In this document: in pieces, positions 63,751 through 64,000 of the stretch
Layout of the letters: every line of letters begins with the position of its first letter
Numbering within the stretch: the stretch's first letter is position 1
Origin: Sinosporangium siamense
GTDB taxonomy: Bacteria; Actinomycetota; Actinomycetes; Streptosporangiales; Streptosporangiaceae
Reading direction: 5' to 3'
Length of the DNA stretch: 64,000 bases
NCBI RefSeq assembly: GCF_016863435.1
Contig: NZ_BOOW01000037.1
Coordinates: forward strand, 103,764 to 167,763
The notes under the pieces: model-generated
Told to the model about the DNA's origin: nothing
Database searches by the model: none
What the model saw: the letters and a program-made list of their open reading frames with translations, nothing else
Made by a program: the position numbers and the translations under genes

Positions 63751-64000
63751 GCGGGCCAGCCTGCCACGCACCACCGACAAGAAGCACTTGCATTTGCCCT
63801 GCGGAGGCCCCCGTGCTCGTGTGCAGGCACTCCGCCCGGTGACCGGCCGGGGGAGCGCTGAGAAATCGGCTTACAGCTCCCGGTGGGGAAGGCCGGGAGC
63901 CGTCGGGACGGGTACGGCGGAAGCCGGGGTAACGGGTCGGTGAGAAAAGGCGCCACCCGTGCTTGGCACCCCGGGAAGACGCTTGGCACCCGGAAGACAA

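Overview
This is high-GC DNA from a filamentous actinomycete. Gene content (Lsr2, ClpC, DisA, NlpC/P60, many membrane proteins with Pro-rich stalks, GTG/TTG starts) points to Actinomycetia; Streptosporangiaceae (Nonomuraea/Streptosporangium-like) is my best guess, by inference and not by any search. I see no rRNA, tRNA, CRISPR array or intact insertion sequence.

Left third (1-29.2 kb): a chromosomal core whose order matches the conserved actinobacterial neighbourhood panC-panD-(nad)-coaX-lysS-lsr2-clpC-mutY-disA-radA. It makes coenzyme A precursors (PanC, PanD, CoaX) and NAD (a single-chain NadB-NadC fusion), charges tRNA-Lys, compacts DNA (Lsr2), runs proteolysis (ClpC) and guards the genome (MutY, DisA, RadA). 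Between lysS and lsr2, adjacent in mycobacteria, lie about 7.5 kb of extra genes: a TetR regulator, a small LuxR-type protein, a cell-wall NlpC/P60 hydrolase, an ArgA-like acetyltransferase and an RDD membrane protein with a very long Tyr-Gly-Gln repeat tail. An orphan EboE-like gene follows clpC. After radA come a methyltransferase, a TIM-barrel epimerase-like protein with a TetR regulator, and a large membrane Fe-S protein.

Middle (29.3-47.6 kb): a glycosyltransferase with a coupled partner, a CsoR-type regulator, a gamma carbonic anhydrase, a DivIVA/FilP-like coiled-coil protein and a GntR regulator. Then comes the metabolic centrepiece: a tightly overlapping nine-gene operon (38.5-46.7 kb) behind a divergent IclR regulator. 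It encodes kynureninase, 3-hydroxyanthranilate dioxygenase, ACMS decarboxylase, aminomuconate semialdehyde dehydrogenase, a RidA-type deaminase, oxalocrotonate decarboxylase, oxopentenoate hydratase, hydroxyoxovalerate aldolase and acetaldehyde dehydrogenase. Together these take (3-hydroxy)kynurenine to pyruvate and acetyl-CoA. The upper tryptophan steps are not in the window.

Right third (47.6-64 kb): accessory genes, including two large surface proteins, an SMR plus MFS efflux pair, a probable domesticated IS630-type transposase fused to four HTH-like repeats, an EspR-like regulator divergent from an unknown protein, an ADP-ribosylglycohydrolase, small secreted proteins and a DinB-family protein. 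Intergenic spaces here and elsewhere carry short GC-rich tandem repeats. Several contain a recurring GTACGGCGGAGCC-like motif, and two appear to be tandem duplications of the 3' end, stop codon included, of the neighbouring gene.
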